Shown one piece after another: positions 61,338 through 64,000 of a DNA stretch of 64,000 nucleotides. The stretch is from Whalleya microplaca (lineage: Eukaryota; Ascomycota; Sordariomycetes; Xylariales; Xylariaceae). The notes under the pieces were generated by a model. That model ran no database searches, was not told the origin of the DNA, and worked only from the letters and a program-made list of their open reading frames with translations. The position numbers and the translations under genes are program-made. Each line of letters begins with the position of its first letter. The first letter of the stretch is position 1. The stretch lies in contig MU385711.1 in NCBI GenBank assembly GCA_022497155.1, forward strand, positions 930,001-994,000, in the 5' to 3' direction.

Positions 61338-62246
61338 ATGTTTGAGGGCTTCACCTTCGACACGAAGGTGAACTCAAGCACCGTGACGGACGACGATCTA
61401 CAACTATCCCCGAAGTGCATGGCGTACCCGTGTTCATCGCACACAATAACACCGACAGCTCCACCATGCAACCCCGAAGGCGACCGTATAGAGACTCTCG
61501 TCCATCAGATGAGCAAACAGACATTAATACCGAACCTACAATGTGGGTTCGAGTTAAATGCAGACCACTCAGAAGTCAGATCAAAAGCATCGATCCAACA
61601 GGCGCAGGTGCCAGCCCAAATACGAGAGTCAACCGAGCACCCGATACAGTTTGACTCCAACCAACAATTAGCCGAACCTCTAATCGATAATCAACCAACA
61701 AGTTTACATACACAACAGCAGCAGGACCATAGACAAGAGCGGATAGCGGGGACCGATGGCCCCGTCACGGAGGATACCGCAAGCTTTAGAAATAGAATTC
61801 TCGACGGCAAGAGATCTCGACAGCAGTCAGAGGCCCGACTTCGTAATAACTCATCTTCGAACCCCCGTACGCTAGACCTGATGACGAACATGATCGAGAA
61901 TGGCGAACAATGCAACGTGCAAACCTCGGCGTCTGGGCCCCCCTTAGTAGCACGACAGCCATCTTCTAGCTTTGCCCCGTTCATCGAGCCAGATGACAAT
62001 GTCAATCAACAGCCATTGGATGGCGACAACATGGATTTGGAAGTTGATTCTGGGTGCGGTGACCCGAGCGAGGAGTCTCCGTCCAGAGACTCTCAAGCTT
62101 TGAGACATGCCGGGACGCCAGCTGGAATCAGAAAAGCCGGGTTTCTGCGATACAGGACCTCAGCAGAGGTCGCTCTACAATGCAAAAATATGAAGAGAAG
62201 TGTGCCGAGAATGCGCAGAAGGCCGAAGATAAAACCACCATCGTGA
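61338..62246 (+). CDS. Probable fungal protein of unknown function, basic C-terminal motif
   Basis: This is a 302-residue intronless frame from the ATG at 61338 (MFEGFTFDTKVNSSTVTDDD). Most of it is low-complexity, Gln/Ser/Asn-rich and likely disordered (for example TSLHTQQQQDHRQERIAG). A short acidic segment, DGDNMDLEVDSG, follows. The end is ordered-looking and basic: GIRKAGFLRYRTSAEVALQC then KNMKRSVPRMRRRPKIKPPS. The terminal block, FLRYRTSAEVAL plus a PRMRRR cluster, reads like a conserved motif of fungal proteins and may hold a nuclear signal. Codon pattern and length argue for a real gene. The function cannot be inferred, and neighbours give no help. Confidence 0.7.
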   Translation: MFEGFTFDTKVNSSTVTDDDLQLSPKCMAYPCSSHTITPTAPPCNPEGDRIETLVHQMSKQTLIPNLQCGFELNADHSEVRSKASIQQAQVPAQIRESTEHPIQFDSNQQLAEPLIDNQPTSLHTQQQQDHRQERIAGTDGPVTEDTASFRNRILDGKRSRQQSEARLRNNSSSNPRTLDLMTNMIENGEQCNVQTSASGPPLVARQPSSSFAPFIEPDDNVNQQPLDGDNMDLEVDSGCGDPSEESPSRDSQALRHAGTPAGIRKAGFLRYRTSAEVALQCKNMKRSVPRMRRRPKIKPPS

Positions 62247-63743
62247 CTGGTGGCTCTGGTTTTGATGGCGTTTTCATCATGCAGGATGCATTTTCTTCAA
62301 TATGGATTGGTTAGATACGTTGTATATACCCAAGGTCAGGCGTTATATGGGAATTAGTCATGGTAGGGTCAGATATTGCATTACATCGGACTCATCGGTT
62401 GGTCCCTAGGTGGGACGGGCAGGGCATTATATTCACGGGACAGGAATCTGGTAGCATTTGATTTGGCGTTAACGAGGGTTATGCAGCAAACAGTCCGCGT
62501 AGGACTCTCAGATTGGCGCAATTGGAAGGAGGGTGGACTATATCAGGTGGTTTAGAAGGCGTCCCGTCACCCGGGTGTAAGTTAGTCATATCTTCATATG
62601 AGCTGCACCTACTGGACTCCAGAGGGGTATGGTTCTCGACTGTACTCCTTTGTTCGAGCTCAATTACAACGAGATGTTCCTTCAACGGAGGCCATCATCG
62701 TCTTGAAGCTAGCTCAACGCAGCGATCAATCGAGTTCTTGCAAATACAAAGCTTTTCTAGCTCATTATGCATTGTTTCCGGAAAGCAGTGGCTACTGAGG
62801 CATTTGAGCTTTGTCTTGAAGAATGCCTTTCGCCCAGGACTGTGCGCTGATGCGACAAAGAGTCATACTTGGAGTTTGCTAATTTTGCTATAGGATGTAC
62901 ATTTAATTGAGAGCTCTTGGTCAGGTAATGTGACCATCCGAAAGATATCATAGGCGAGGGCGAAAAAGTATGCCCCTGGAGGGGTGCTCGCCCGATATCT
63001 AGGGCTGTTCCCGCGTGCTTGACTCCGTGTCATAATTAGCATATTCAATGAACGAGGAGCTACCTCAAACGACGGCGTTTCCCGGGTCATGTTGGTGAAG
63101 ATTTCGGATTGTTGGAGATACCCATATTTGGCATTACCCGTTCCTTCGCGAGATGAGTCTACATTCCTGGCATTCTTTGTCCCTATCTTCACCCCGCAGA
63201 AGCCTGCGCCTCGATGCCCCAGGGCTTCATTATAACTATACATCATCATCAACGGTCAGGGTTATTTTCTTTGATCACCTTCTTTGTTCTCCCTCTCGAG
63301 GGACGTTTCGCCATGGCGTGTGGAAGCCCAAATGGGTACACTCGGCGATCCGCCGAGGAGTGGAGGGCGTCGTGCAAGATGCTGCTCATGTTTAAAAGAA
63401 CCCCAAAGGAATGGACTTCTTGAAGTCCAAGTTCGCTTGATACTTCGACTCACATTCCTCTGTACAATTATCTTATTGTTCACTTGTTGCTACAGACATT
63501 CAATTATGACAAGTCTGTAGTCTCATCAGCCTCAGCGTGGCTTACATTGTCCCCCATACCTGCTGTTGCCGTGGCAGTATTCACATGTTTTGTTGACTTA
63601 CATACCGGTTCTAGATACAAGGGCACCATATGGGCCTCGAAACCTTCTTTTGCCTGTTTCTTACATTTCATTGAACTCCAAGGATACGGATCTGACCAAT
63701 TCGCATTGAAAATACAGTTGTCATTGCCCTCCTCTTCAACATT
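62247..63743. other. Intergenic spacer
   Basis: No supported gene. The short overlapping frames on both strands at 62513-63520 show no family likeness. The right end should hold the promoter of the partial gene that follows. Confidence 0.5.
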
Positions 63744-64000
63744 ATGGCCTTCACGGCGGTGCATTACCCAACGGACAAAGAGCAAGGTCAAATATCGTAT
63801 TGGCCTGACAACGATGAGCTGGCAATGGCAAGCGATAACTTCTTTGACCAGTTCATCACCTTTGATGCTGCAGATCCAGCAGCGTTGGGCGGCGACCTGC
63901 TTGAAGACCCTCCCAGTCCCTCTATCCTGCTCGACTCCCTCAACGATGACCAGACCAATTCGTCCAATGACCACGATACGCAACCTGAGCAGCTTCAAAC
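63744..64000 (+). CDS. 5' end of a gene cut by the window edge, acidic N-terminus
   Basis: An ATG at 63744 opens a frame that is still open at the last base, giving 85 codons: MAFTAVHYPTDKEQGQISYW, then DELAMASDNFFDQFITFDAA and a Pro/Ser/Asp-rich stretch (EDPPSPSILLDSLNDDQTNS). An ATG at 63825 (MASDNFFDQFITFDAADPAA) is an alternative start. Short Phe/Asp-rich segments in a disordered, acidic N-terminus are common in fungal transcription factors, but no DNA-binding domain lies within the window, so this is only a suggestion. Confidence 0.6.
   Translation, partial: MAFTAVHYPTDKEQGQISYWPDNDELAMASDNFFDQFITFDAADPAALGGDLLEDPPSPSILLDSLNDDQTNSSNDHDTQPEQLQ

Overview
The window is nuclear DNA of a filamentous ascomycete (Pezizomycotina). 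The evidence is short 52-147 bp introns with GT...AG borders and CTAAC/CTGAC-like branch sites, a group VI (Sln1-type) hybrid histidine kinase, a fungal-type SUR7/PalI protein, and AT-rich DNA that looks mutated by repeat-induced point mutation (RIP). A class-level placement (Sordariomycetes or a relative) would be a guess.

Bases 1 to about 21,210 are a gene-free, AT-rich transposon graveyard. It contains at least three Ty3/gypsy-type LTR retrotransposons. The youngest (1467-11558, minus strand) has two 171-bp LTRs, a 5-bp target duplication (ATTTA), a primer-binding site and a polypurine tract. It sits inside the pol reading frame of an older plus-strand element, between the integrase (1-1466) and the chromodomain (11564 on). 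The older element probably ends at a short LTR at 14930-15030. Directly after that lies a third plus-strand gypsy pol (15057 to about 17330) that has lost its 5' half. All reading frames are riddled with stops of the kind C-to-T mutation makes. Two of the elements also seem to share an unusual extra reading frame downstream of pol, followed by a palindromic repeat array.

From about 21.5 kb to the end the DNA has normal base composition and ordinary housekeeping genes with large spacers. In order: an MFS transporter (-), the rRNA-processing factor RRP7 (+), a decayed membrane-protein fragment (+), the Sln1-type histidine kinase (+), a carboxymuconolactone decarboxylase-like protein (+), an uncharacterised protein (-), the KEOPS kinase BUD32 (+), the glutamate-cysteine ligase regulatory subunit (-), the AP-1 sigma adaptin (+), the Pol III repressor MAF1 (+), the FACT subunit SPT16 (+), a SUR7/PalI membrane protein (-), two uncharacterised proteins (- and +), and the first 85 codons of another gene that runs off the right edge.

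There is no sign of a biosynthetic cluster or operon. The genes are independent, with roles in osmosensing, ribosome and tRNA production, glutathione synthesis, vesicle traffic and chromatin transcription. The least ordinary material is in the repeat block. I rebuilt intron positions by reading splice signals and checking phase and family-conserved sequence across each junction.
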